The notes under the pieces were generated by a model. It saw only the letters and a list, made by a program, of their open reading frames with translations. It was not told the DNA's origin and searched no databases. From assembly GCF_024170005.1 (NCBI RefSeq), contig NZ_JALJXJ010000012.1:1-64000 (forward strand): DNA of 64,000 bases, given 5' to 3'. Numbering within the stretch: position 1 is the first letter of the stretch; each line of letters opens with the position of its first letter. Source of the DNA: Azospirillum lipoferum (lineage in GTDB: Bacteria > Pseudomonadota > Alphaproteobacteria > Azospirillales > Azospirillaceae). Made by a program: the position numbers and the translations under genes. Below are positions 20,725 through 28,610 of the stretch, piece after piece.

Positions 20725-21840
20725 ATGTCTCTCCATGCGAACAGCCTGTTTTCGACCGCATCCGCCACCCAGGCCGGGCCATGGAAGCCGGTGAACAAAG
20801 CAGACGGCGCAGGCAAAAGTCTCGTCACGACCGCCTTTTCGCCGCCGTCGACACAAGGGACGGACAGTGTGGATGTCAGTCCGCTTGGCAAGGCCCTGAC
20901 CGGTGTTGCCGCCAAGGTCTTCGAGAAATTGGACAGCAAGGCGCGCGGCATGCTGGAAGGGTACGTCAAGGCCGGGGTCATGACGGCTGAGGACGTTGTC
21001 GGCGGCCTCCGGGCCATCGGGAAAGAAGCCGTGCGAAATCGGTACATGAACAAGTTATGGGAAGACGATGGCGGGACCAAGGCGTCGGCCATCGATGCGA
21101 GGGAGGATAATTACAATAGGCAAATGCGGTTTATGGATGGCGCGGCCAAACTCATGAAGAATCTTGGCGCCGCCGGGGCAGAAGATACTACCGCCTCAGC
21201 GGCTGAAACTAAATATATGATGGATTCCCTGCAGAGTTATGAATATAATTTTAAGGAAGAGAATGGCGATTTCAGCCCTATAAACTATGGGCAGGATCAA
21301 AGCTATATCGCCAGATCCGCAAGAGATTTAAAAAATTCAGCCCTCTTTTCTGATGAGGGAGACGGTGATTTTTTCTCCAAGTCCGATACCGCATCATTGA
21401 GCAAACTGATTGACCTCGGTTTCGATTCGCCGGTCTATGCGAACGCCGCCAAAGCAGCCGTCAGCGACATTGATCTGAGCGGCGTGCGAAAAACACCTTC
21501 CGGCAATACGGCCGCAAGTACGACCGCGAGTTCGCCAACATCACCAAAAGAAGTGCAGGGTGCTTCCCGGACTACAGCACCACAGGCGGATACGAAATTG
21601 GAAGCACTGGCCGCCCCCGCCAAGAAATCGCCGGAAAACGACCCAATGTTGGCATTGCTGAAGGCGAATGCCGAAAAGACGCCGGATCGGCAGGGAATGC
21701 TTGGCGTGCAGAGCACGTCGTCGCAGTTCGGCACGAACGGCAGCGATGCCACTCTGGCGGCTTTGACCAAAGCACTGAAGGACCGCGGCCAAGTCGCGGG
21801 ACAGGAAAGCGGGACCGGCCGGACCGATACCATGGTTTGA
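20725..21840 (+). CDS. Unrecognised 371-residue soluble protein of lower GC
   Basis: I do not recognise this protein. It has AGGAGA 7 nt before the ATG. The N-terminal 40 residues are Ser/Thr/Ala-rich without a signal peptide. A segment VDVSPLGKAL followed by a helical stretch (about residues 50-110) looks like a small folded domain. The middle (about 110-230) is acidic, Asn/Tyr-rich and encoded by distinctly AT-richer DNA. The C-terminal 130 residues are low-complexity Ser/Thr/Ala/Pro and probably disordered. Such composition is common in secreted or flagellum-associated proteins, but that is speculation. A perfect CtrA-type box lies upstream, and the stop codon is inside a 14-bp tandem repeat. 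Confidence 0.75.
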   Translation: MSLHANSLFSTASATQAGPWKPVNKADGAGKSLVTTAFSPPSTQGTDSVDVSPLGKALTGVAAKVFEKLDSKARGMLEGYVKAGVMTAEDVVGGLRAIGKEAVRNRYMNKLWEDDGGTKASAIDAREDNYNRQMRFMDGAAKLMKNLGAAGAEDTTASAAETKYMMDSLQSYEYNFKEENGDFSPINYGQDQSYIARSARDLKNSALFSDEGDGDFFSKSDTASLSKLIDLGFDSPVYANAAKAAVSDIDLSGVRKTPSGNTAASTTASSPTSPKEVQGASRTTAPQADTKLEALAAPAKKSPENDPMLALLKANAEKTPDRQGMLGVQSTSSQFGTNGSDATLAALTKALKDRGQVAGQESGTGRTDTMV

Positions 21841-21877
21841 TTACCGGGGTTTGATCACCGGGGTTTGATCACCGGGT
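21836..21877. repeat. Three 14-bp tandem repeats at a gene end
   Basis: Units TTTGATTACCGGGG, TTTGATCACCGGGG and TTTGATCACCGGGT run head to tail from 21836 to 21877. The first unit supplies the stop codon of the upstream gene. Because 14 is not a multiple of three, unit gain or loss outside the first copy would not alter the protein. Confidence 0.85.
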
Positions 21878-21909
21878 TCCGCCGATTGCCGAAAGCCCCT
21901 GAACCGTCA

Positions 21910-22368
21910 TCACCCACCGATATAGTGCGGCATCAGCTTCGCCTGATCGCCGATCCAGACCTCGCAGCGGCTGTCCTGGTTGCGGAAGAAATAGGTCTTG
22001 CCGGGCTGGCGGCGGTTCTGCGGGTCGATCAGGTTGGCGCCGCCGGAGAAGGCGACGCCGTAGCGATAGTCCGGCGTCGCCGCCCAATAGAGGCCGTCGA
22101 TCTGTTGCAGGAAGGCGCCGCGCTGGCACAGGTGCGACAGGGTGCGGTCCAATGTGGCGAAGCCCTTCAAACCCTGCGGCAGCTTGTAGACCGCGCGGCT
22201 TTCGGTACGGCGCAGGCGCGGCTCGTGGCCGGGTGGCGGGGGTTCGTAGGCGCGGAAGGGCGGGCGCAGATGGCCGGGTTCGGTGCGGTCGGTGCGCAGA
22301 ACCTCCTGCGCCCCGGCGGCCGGAACCATCAGGATGGTCAACAGCAGGGCGGCGAGGCGGCGGATCAT
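21910..22368 (-). CDS. Secreted 17-kDa protein, last gene of the pel operon
   Basis: 152 residues with a clear signal peptide (hydrophobic residues 4-19, ending AAGA before QEV). The mature part is Pro/Arg-rich at first. It then has a compact region with two cysteines (HLCQRGAF and SRCEVWIG) that could form a disulfide. I do not recognise a family, and it is not one of the canonical PelA-G proteins. Its ATG overlaps the pelG stop by four bases (ATGA), so it is translationally coupled to the Pel operon. A periplasmic or surface role in Pel export is the simplest inference. Confidence 0.75.
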   Translation of the reverse strand: MIRRLAALLLTILMVPAAGAQEVLRTDRTEPGHLRPPFRAYEPPPPGHEPRLRRTESRAVYKLPQGLKGFATLDRTLSHLCQRGAFLQQIDGLYWAATPDYRYGVAFSGGANLIDPQNRRQPGKTYFFRNQDSRCEVWIGDQAKLMPHYIGG

Positions 22369-23744
22369 CGCACCGACGGGTTGTTGGCGACGAAGGCGAA
22401 ATAGGGCAGCCGGCGCACGGCGTCCGCCACCATCAGATAGGCCACCGCGAAGGCCAGCAGCGAGGCGAGGAAATAGCCGTAGCCGTACCAGGGGAAGCCC
22501 ATGCGGCTGAACAGCAGGGTGAAGCCGCCGTTGGCAACCAGATAGACCAGCTGCACCGTCAGGTTCCGCGCCCGCAGGTCGAAATAGGCCAGGATCACCG
22601 TGCAGAACAGGAACAGCACCTGGAAGAAGGCGCCCAGCACGCCGAAGCGGAACATGCCGATCTGCTGGTACTGCAAGCCGAGGACGCCGACGATGGCCGG
22701 GGCCAGGAAGATGCTGACGGCGCAGACCGCCCCTTGCAGGATGATCAGGTTGCGGCTGCTGTCGAGCAGGGCGGCGATGATGGCGCGGTGGTTGCGGGCG
22801 ATCTGGTCATAGGTCGCGTGCTTCTGGATGTCGCGGTAGAAGCCCTGGTAATGCTCGAAGAAACGGGTCTCGATGTTCACCGTGAACAGGGTCAGCGCCG
22901 GCAGGGTCGTCAGATAGGCGATGAACATGGCGCCGTCATAGGCGCTGTAGATCGCCATCGCGCCGGAGACCAGCTCGCGTTCCGGCGCGAACCACATGAT
23001 CCACTTGTCGGTCCAGACGGCGGCGTTGGCGAACAGGCCGATCAGCGCCAGATCGGCATATTTGCGGAAATACCCGAGGAAGGCGAACATCCGGCCGACC
23101 GGATAGGGATATTCGGCCAGCACCCGCGCGATCAGCCCGAACTGGATCGCCGCCAGCCCGGATGAGAAGCCCCAGACCATCCCCGCCGCACCAAACCGGT
23201 CGCCCAGCAGCACGGCGCCGACCATGCCGGTGGTCATGCCGACGCCGAAGGCAACGGTGACCGCCAGATAGTCCTTCAACGCCGACAGGAAGATCGACAC
23301 CACCCAGATGCCGCAGACCAGGAAGAAGTTCACCAGCCCGCCCAGCATCACCGGCAGCGGCAGGCCACTGAACAGCGGATAGAAGGGGCCGGCGGTCAAC
23401 CCGGCGATGGCATAGGCCAGCCCCAGCGTCGCCAGCAGCATGCCGGGTGCGGCCTCAACCTCCTTGGCGTAGATGGCGTCGGCGAGATAGCGGGTGGCGA
23501 CCAGCACCAGCGGCCCGGTGAAGACGACCGAGAAGCAGAAATTATAAATCACCACGACGCGGAACAGCGTCAGCTCCTCCACCCCCACCAGATCGCGTCC
23601 GAACAGCGTGATGCCGGCCAGCGCCAGGATGGTGAACATCCAGGGTCCGGACGTGATGAAGGCGGAATGGGCATAGCCCTGCAACACGCCCAGCAGGTCG
23701 TCGCGCCGTGCCAGCCGGCGAAGGGCGAAGCCGATGCCGGCCAT
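22365..23744 (-). CDS. pelG: PelG, inner-membrane Pel polysaccharide exporter
   Basis: 459 residues with about twelve membrane helices, a member of the polysaccharide transport (Wzx/MOP-like) superfamily. The N-terminus MAGIGFALRRLARRDDLLG and the following AHSAFITSGPWMFTI are typical of PelG. It is thought to move Pel across the inner membrane with PelD, PelE and PelF. It follows pelF with a single-base gap and overlaps the next gene by four bases. Confidence 0.93.
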   Translation of the reverse strand: MAGIGFALRRLARRDDLLGVLQGYAHSAFITSGPWMFTILALAGITLFGRDLVGVEELTLFRVVVIYNFCFSVVFTGPLVLVATRYLADAIYAKEVEAAPGMLLATLGLAYAIAGLTAGPFYPLFSGLPLPVMLGGLVNFFLVCGIWVVSIFLSALKDYLAVTVAFGVGMTTGMVGAVLLGDRFGAAGMVWGFSSGLAAIQFGLIARVLAEYPYPVGRMFAFLGYFRKYADLALIGLFANAAVWTDKWIMWFAPERELVSGAMAIYSAYDGAMFIAYLTTLPALTLFTVNIETRFFEHYQGFYRDIQKHATYDQIARNHRAIIAALLDSSRNLIILQGAVCAVSIFLAPAIVGVLGLQYQQIGMFRFGVLGAFFQVLFLFCTVILAYFDLRARNLTVQLVYLVANGGFTLLFSRMGFPWYGYGYFLASLLAFAVAYLMVADAVRRLPYFAFVANNPSVR

Positions 23745-23745
23745 C

Positions 23746-25314
23746 TCAGGCGGCCCCGCTCAGTTGGAAGTCCTGCTGATCATGCGTCGGCCGGGTCGGC
23801 ATGGCGATGTGCTCGTCATAGATCGCGCGATAGATGCGGTCGATGGCGACCTTGTCGTAGGACTGGGCGACGCGCCGGGCGATGGCCTGGCCACAGCGCT
23901 CGCGCCACGCACGGTCGAGCAGCAGGGCGCGCAGTTCCCGCGCGGTGTCGAGCGGGCTGGCCAGCGGCGTCACCGCCCCGCCCGGCCCCAGCGGCGGAAC
24001 CTCGTCCGGGCGGCCCATCAGCAGTTCGGAGCAGGAGCCGACATCGGTCGCCACCGTCGGCACGCCGGATGCCCCGGCCTCCAGGATCACCAGGGGCTGC
24101 GCCTCGCTGACGCTGGTCAGCGCGATGGCGTCGACCTTGCCCAGCCAGTCGGTCAGCCTGACCCGGCCGGCGAAGATCACCGTCTGCTCCAGCCCCAGAT
24201 GCTTCACGATGGTCCGGCATTCCTCGACATAGCCGGGATCCTCCTCCAGCGGTCCCAGGATCATCGCCTTCAGGTCGGGGATGTCCTCGCGCAGGATGCC
24301 GGCGGCGCGGATATAGGTCTTCACGTCCTTGATCGGCACGACGCGGCCGATCAGGGCAATGGTCGGCGGGCGCGGCGCCGGGTCGCGCCGCACCTGGGAA
24401 TAGCCGGCATAGTCGATGCCATTGGGCACGATCATCAGCCTGGCCGGATCGGCGCCCTGGCGGCGCTGGAACTCCTGGTTTCCGCCGTACAAGGTGATGA
24501 TGCGGTCGCAGGCGTCGTAACAGGCCTTGGAATAGCTGGCGAAGGTGTCCAGCCACAGATCGCGCAGGTCGCGCTTCTTCTTGTCGAGCGCCAGCGAGGT
24601 GTCGGCGCCCTCGAACAGCCATTCGGCCATCAGGATCTCGATGCGCCGTTCGTTGGTGTAGATGCCGTGTTCGGTCAGCAGGGCCGGCCGGCCGGTTTCC
24701 AGCCGCGCCCGCGCGGCGAACAGCCCGGCATAGCCGGTGGAGATGGCATGGTAGACGGACGCTTGCGGCATCGGCACCAGCAGCGTGGCGAACAGCCCGC
24801 TCATCAGCGCGCGGCTGCCCCAGAAATATTCGAGGAAGGAGGCGTCCGGCAGGGCGGCCCTGCACATGCGCACCACCATCCGGAAGGCGTCCTCGGAATT
24901 CAGCAGAGCCCGCTTGCCGATCCGGCCGCGGCGTGGGGCCAGCAACCGCAGAACCTCCGCCACCTCGGCCAGCCCTCCCCCCTGCTGCAAGCGGGCGAGC
25001 GGCTGTTCCAGATCCCTCAGCAGCCGGCCGGTGCCGGGCTGCCAGCGCCAGCCGGCGGGCGGGTCCTGGAGATAGACATGGGTCAGGCCGGTGACGTTGG
25101 GCGGCAATTCGTAGGCGAGCTTCCGCGCGCTACGGTCGGCGACCAGGGCGACGATGTGGAAGCTCAGGTCGGAGTGGGACCGGATCAGGTCATGGGTCCA
25201 GGTCGACACGCCGCCGGCGACATAGGGATAGGAGCCCTCCATCAGCAGGCAGACATCGGCCCTCGGAGCCTGGGGAGCCTCGGGGAGAGGTTTTGGGGGC
25301 AGGGACGGGCTCAT
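23746..25314 (-). CDS. pelF: PelF, GT4-type Pel polymerase
   Basis: 522 residues with a GT-B fold. The N-terminal PelF signature is DVCLLMEGSYPYVAGGVS. The C-terminal nucleotide-sugar half has IGRVVPIKDVKTYI and the acidic region SVSEAQPLVILEAGASG, corresponding to the EX7E motif of GT4 enzymes. PelF polymerises the N-acetylgalactosamine/glucosamine-rich Pel chain in the cytoplasm from UDP-sugars. It overlaps pelE by four bases. Confidence 0.94.
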   Translation of the reverse strand: MSPSLPPKPLPEAPQAPRADVCLLMEGSYPYVAGGVSTWTHDLIRSHSDLSFHIVALVADRSARKLAYELPPNVTGLTHVYLQDPPAGWRWQPGTGRLLRDLEQPLARLQQGGGLAEVAEVLRLLAPRRGRIGKRALLNSEDAFRMVVRMCRAALPDASFLEYFWGSRALMSGLFATLLVPMPQASVYHAISTGYAGLFAARARLETGRPALLTEHGIYTNERRIEILMAEWLFEGADTSLALDKKKRDLRDLWLDTFASYSKACYDACDRIITLYGGNQEFQRRQGADPARLMIVPNGIDYAGYSQVRRDPAPRPPTIALIGRVVPIKDVKTYIRAAGILREDIPDLKAMILGPLEEDPGYVEECRTIVKHLGLEQTVIFAGRVRLTDWLGKVDAIALTSVSEAQPLVILEAGASGVPTVATDVGSCSELLMGRPDEVPPLGPGGAVTPLASPLDTARELRALLLDRAWRERCGQAIARRVAQSYDKVAIDRIYRAIYDEHIAMPTRPTHDQQDFQLSGAA

Positions 25315-26450
25315 GCGGCCAGCTCCGTCCTGGCATGGTCCGCGTCGGCGGCGATGTCGTCGCGCCAGAGGGCGAACACGTCGCGCAACGTGTCGGGCAG
25401 ATCCGCTTCGCCGCCCAGCAGGTCGGGCCGGCGCAGCGGCAATGCGCGCAGATCGGCAAAGCGGCCGAGCCGGAACAGGCTCTCGGCATACCAGAACAGG
25501 ATGCGACGGTCGGGCGTACGGTCGATCATCGGCGCCAGCCGGTCCGCCGCCTCGCCCGCCAACCCGCAGCGCAGGAGCAGCCGGCCCAGGTCATGGCGGA
25601 TGCCGTCGTCCTCGGGGGCGAGGTCCAGGCTGCGGCGGTAGCCGTCCAGCGCCTTGTCGCGGATCTCGGCCTCCCGGTTGGAGTCCAGCAGGCCGCAGAA
25701 GGCGTAATCGTCGAGATGGCGGGCCAGCGCGGCGAGGGAATCCGCATGGTCGGGATGGGCGCGGGCGGCACGGTCGAGCGTCAGCCAGCGTTCGTTGAAC
25801 TCATGCTCCACCCGCGCGGTGGCGGTGGCGGCCTGGACGCGGACGGACGGGTCGGTATCGGCCAGCCCGGCCTTCAGGGCGGGGGTGAAGGCGGGGCGGA
25901 AATGGCGGGCGACCAGGGCGATCACCGCCTGCTTCTGCTGCGGCGAGCCGACCGACATCACGTCGGTGAAGGATTCGCCGGCCACCAGATGGGCGTTCTC
26001 GCGGCCGGTCACGATCAGCTCGTACAACTCCTGCGCCGGGCCGGTCTCGCTTTCGGGGAAGAGGGAGAGGTACCAGTCCTGGAAGCCGGTGGCATAGCGG
26101 CTGAACAGCGCCAGCAGCGCCGTGGTCACCAGCGTGCAGGCGGCGCCCAGCGGACCCAGCGGCACCAGCGTGACCAGCAGCAGCCCGGCCAGCCGCAGGT
26201 CGCGCCCACGCCGCGCCCGGCTGCGCAGCCACAGCCCGACCAGGGTGCAGAGCAGCAGATGCAGCGCCGCGGCAAGCGGAACCGCGAAGGAAACGGCGAA
26301 GGGAGTTGCCGGCAGGCCGAGCGCCAGCGCTCCGCCGTCGAGCAGACCGGCGGCCAGCGTCACCACCACCAGTTCGGCCGTGCCGGCGGCCGGACGGTCG
26401 CCGGCCAGCAGGCTATCGGCATCGGGAAGATTTGGCGTTGACCCGCTCAT
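25311..26450 (-). CDS. pelE: PelE, membrane protein with helical repeats
   Basis: 379 residues from the ATG at 26450, which overlaps the pelD stop by four bases; a longer upstream reading in this frame is only antisense to pelD. Two membrane regions lie at about residues 25-65 and 85-110. The C-terminal soluble half contains HEAT/TPR-like helical repeats (for example SVRVQAATATARVE and RRSLDLAPEDDGIR). PelE is part of the inner-membrane Pel synthase complex with PelD, F and G. Confidence 0.88.
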   Translation of the reverse strand: MSGSTPNLPDADSLLAGDRPAAGTAELVVVTLAAGLLDGGALALGLPATPFAVSFAVPLAAALHLLLCTLVGLWLRSRARRGRDLRLAGLLLVTLVPLGPLGAACTLVTTALLALFSRYATGFQDWYLSLFPESETGPAQELYELIVTGRENAHLVAGESFTDVMSVGSPQQKQAVIALVARHFRPAFTPALKAGLADTDPSVRVQAATATARVEHEFNERWLTLDRAARAHPDHADSLAALARHLDDYAFCGLLDSNREAEIRDKALDGYRRSLDLAPEDDGIRHDLGRLLLRCGLAGEAADRLAPMIDRTPDRRILFWYAESLFRLGRFADLRALPLRRPDLLGGEADLPDTLRDVFALWRDDIAADADHARTELAA

Positions 26451-27868
26451 CCCGCCCCCTCTTCCGCCTTTTGTCCGGAAACCGGGGCCGGCGGGTCGAT
26501 GCGGCGGGTGACGAAGCCGATGGGGATGTTGGTCAGGCCGGCGGGCAGCGCCTCGCGCACCGCGCGTTCCAGCTTCGCCTCCACCTGTTTGGCGCCCTCC
26601 AGCGGCGTGCCGGCCAGGACCACGCCGAAGGACGTGCCCTGATGACCGAAATCGCAGGCGAGGTCGGTGTCGCGCAGGCTGCCGCGCACCGCCTCGCCGA
26701 TGGCGGCGGCAAGATCGGCGCGCTGGGCGACCGACAGACGCGACAGGCCGGTGGGGCGGATGGTGATGGCGGTGGTCTCGAACCCCATGCGGCGGCCAAG
26801 CAGCGCCAGGAACTCCGCCTGCCGGCCGATGTAGCTGGAGGAGTAGAGCGCCTCGTCGGTGAAGACGCGCTGTTCGTTGGCGGTGCGGTACTGGCGCGCC
26901 TTGGCCAGCGCGGTGCCGATCCATTCGCACAGGATGCGGAAATTCTCGACCGTGTTGACGCTGAGGTCGGTGAAGCCGAGGCTTTCGATCTTCACCATGC
27001 CGACCACCTCGCCGGTGTCGCTGCTGATCAGCGGGCCGGCGATCACGCCTTCGCCGGCCAGGATGCGCTCGTCGTCGGCCCGGTTGACGCAGAGCTGGCG
27101 CTGGCGGGCGATGACGGTCTCGAACAGGCCGGTGCCGCTGTCGAACCAGCGGGCGTAGCTGTCGGTCTCGTCGTCCCAGCCCTCGTTCGTCACCGATTCC
27201 AGAACGTCGTTGTTCAGCAGGAACAGCGAGAATTTCTCCGGCTTCATGACGGTGCGGACGAGGTCGGCGATGCCCAGCATCACCTCGCCCTCGTCGAGAT
27301 GGTCGATGGATTTGGCGGCCTGATAGAGGGTGAAGACGGTGCGCAGCTGGCCGGCGACGCGGGTTTCCAGGCTTTCCTTCACCGTTTTCAGCGCGCGGTA
27401 GGAACGGGCGATCGCCTCCGCCTCCTGCCGGGCGGTGGCGAGGCCGGCACGCAGCTCCTCGCGCTCGCGCAGTTGGCGCATGCGCAGTTCGCCGAACAGC
27501 ACGGCGGCGACCAGCCACAGGATCGGCTCGCGCGTCAGGGTGAAAAGATGGTCGTAGAGGTCCTGGCCGATCCCGGCATCGGGCATGTTGCCGAACCGCA
27601 GCGCCGCCGAGGCCGCCAGCGCCGCCAGCACGCCCTCGTTGGTGCCGTACTGGATCGCCAGCAGCAGGACCGGGATCCAGAAGGGATGCGGCTGCACCCC
27701 CTCGAAGCGCAGCCCGGCGCCAAGCCAGCCGTCCAGCCCCAGTGCTATGCCGAAGAACAGCAGCAGCTCCAGCAGGGCGACCGGCCGCAGGCCGAACCAG
27801 CGGCGCGGCGATGCCGGAGCGGGGGCCGGAGCGGGGGCCGGAGCGGGGCTGGACTCGAGCGTGCTCAT
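26447..27868 (-). CDS. pelD: PelD, c-di-GMP receptor
   Basis: 473 residues. An N-terminal Ala-Pro repeat precedes membrane helices (about residues 30-125). A coiled segment (about 130-165), a GAF domain (about 170-320) and a degenerate GGDEF domain follow. The RXXD inhibitory-site motif is visible as RDTD, preceded by further arginines, which fits c-di-GMP binding as in Pseudomonas PelD. PelD activates Pel synthesis on binding c-di-GMP. The ATG at 27868 overlaps the pelC stop by four bases. The extreme N-terminus is encoded by three 12-bp tandem repeats. Confidence 0.92.
   Translation of the reverse strand: MSTLESSPAPAPAPAPAPASPRRWFGLRPVALLELLLFFGIALGLDGWLGAGLRFEGVQPHPFWIPVLLLAIQYGTNEGVLAALAASAALRFGNMPDAGIGQDLYDHLFTLTREPILWLVAAVLFGELRMRQLREREELRAGLATARQEAEAIARSYRALKTVKESLETRVAGQLRTVFTLYQAAKSIDHLDEGEVMLGIADLVRTVMKPEKFSLFLLNNDVLESVTNEGWDDETDSYARWFDSGTGLFETVIARQRQLCVNRADDERILAGEGVIAGPLISSDTGEVVGMVKIESLGFTDLSVNTVENFRILCEWIGTALAKARQYRTANEQRVFTDEALYSSSYIGRQAEFLALLGRRMGFETTAITIRPTGLSRLSVAQRADLAAAIGEAVRGSLRDTDLACDFGHQGTSFGVVLAGTPLEGAKQVEAKLERAVREALPAGLTNIPIGFVTRRIDPPAPVSGQKAEEGAG
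27813..27848. repeat. Three 12-bp tandem repeats in pelD
   Basis: Three perfect copies of GCCGGAGCGGGG (plus strand) encode an Ala-Pro run at the PelD N-terminus. Gain or loss of a unit keeps the frame and changes only linker length. Confidence 0.85.
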
Positions 27869-28569
27869 TCGCGGTGCGAATCGTTGGGATAGTCGCTGTC
27901 GGGCGCGCGTTCGGCCGGGGCGCCCCCGGAGGCCGCGGCCGGAATGGGAGCGGCGGCGACCACCGGGCGCAGGCTGTCGATCATGCGGGTCACCACGCGC
28001 TGGGCGACGTTGTTGACGCTGTCGCGGCTGAAATAGCCGCGGCCGGCCTCCGACTGGCTGGAAGTCCACAGCACAGCGCCGTCGGAGGTGCGGACCAGCC
28101 GGGCGTTCAGCCCGACCACCGGCTCCTCGCGCAGCCCATGCTGGTAGCCGTATTCCGACACACTGCCGGCCAGCACCGCATCCACCCCCAGCGCCCGGCC
28201 GGCGGCCTGCGCGTCCAGCGGGGCGGCGTCGGGCTGCCCATCGGTCGCGGTAACGCTGTCAGGCGCGGGTTTGGCGGCGGACAGGCGGCTGCGGACGCGG
28301 CCGACCTCCACCGTGCGGATGCCCTCGACGCCGTACAGCTCGGTGGAGACGATGTCGGCGGCGATCTGGCCGGCGTTGGGGTGGTTGGTCAGGTTCTCGA
28401 ACGGCAGGACGGCGACGGTCGAGCCGGCCGGCAGCGCAGCACCCTGCTGGGCGAAGTCGCGGCTGTTGATCCGGCCGAAGCTGCACCCCGCCAGCAGCAG
28501 GCCCGCCGCCAGCAGCGTTGCCAAGCACCGAAAGTCCTTGCCCATCATCCCCGCACCCGTCTGCCGCAT
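27865..28569 (-). CDS. pelC: PelC, outer-membrane lipoprotein
   Basis: 234 residues from the ATG at 28569, which is preceded by GGACGAG; the Met at 28593 is an alternative. The lipoprotein signal ends in LLAGC, so lipidation at that Cys is expected. The mature protein has TVAVLPFENLTNHPNAG and an alternating alpha/beta pattern like the CsgG/TolB-type fold of PelC, plus a C-terminal Ala/Pro-rich tail. PelC forms a periplasmic ring that funnels Pel to the PelB channel. The length is larger than the roughly 172-residue Pseudomonas protein, partly because of an insertion near residues 95-115 and the tail. Confidence 0.88.
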   Translation of the reverse strand: MRQTGAGMMGKDFRCLATLLAAGLLLAGCSFGRINSRDFAQQGAALPAGSTVAVLPFENLTNHPNAGQIAADIVSTELYGVEGIRTVEVGRVRSRLSAAKPAPDSVTATDGQPDAAPLDAQAAGRALGVDAVLAGSVSEYGYQHGLREEPVVGLNARLVRTSDGAVLWTSSQSEAGRGYFSRDSVNNVAQRVVTRMIDSLRPVVAAAPIPAAASGGAPAERAPDSDYPNDSHRE

Positions 28570-28610
28570 CTCTCGTCCACCTTTTTTAACCATAAAGAGT
28601 TGACACACCG

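Noticed and set aside
26451..27518. A long N-terminal extension of PelE over the PelD gene
   Set aside because: It lies in the wrong frame of a well-recognised PelD. The ATG at 26450 overlaps the pelD stop in the usual ATGA manner.
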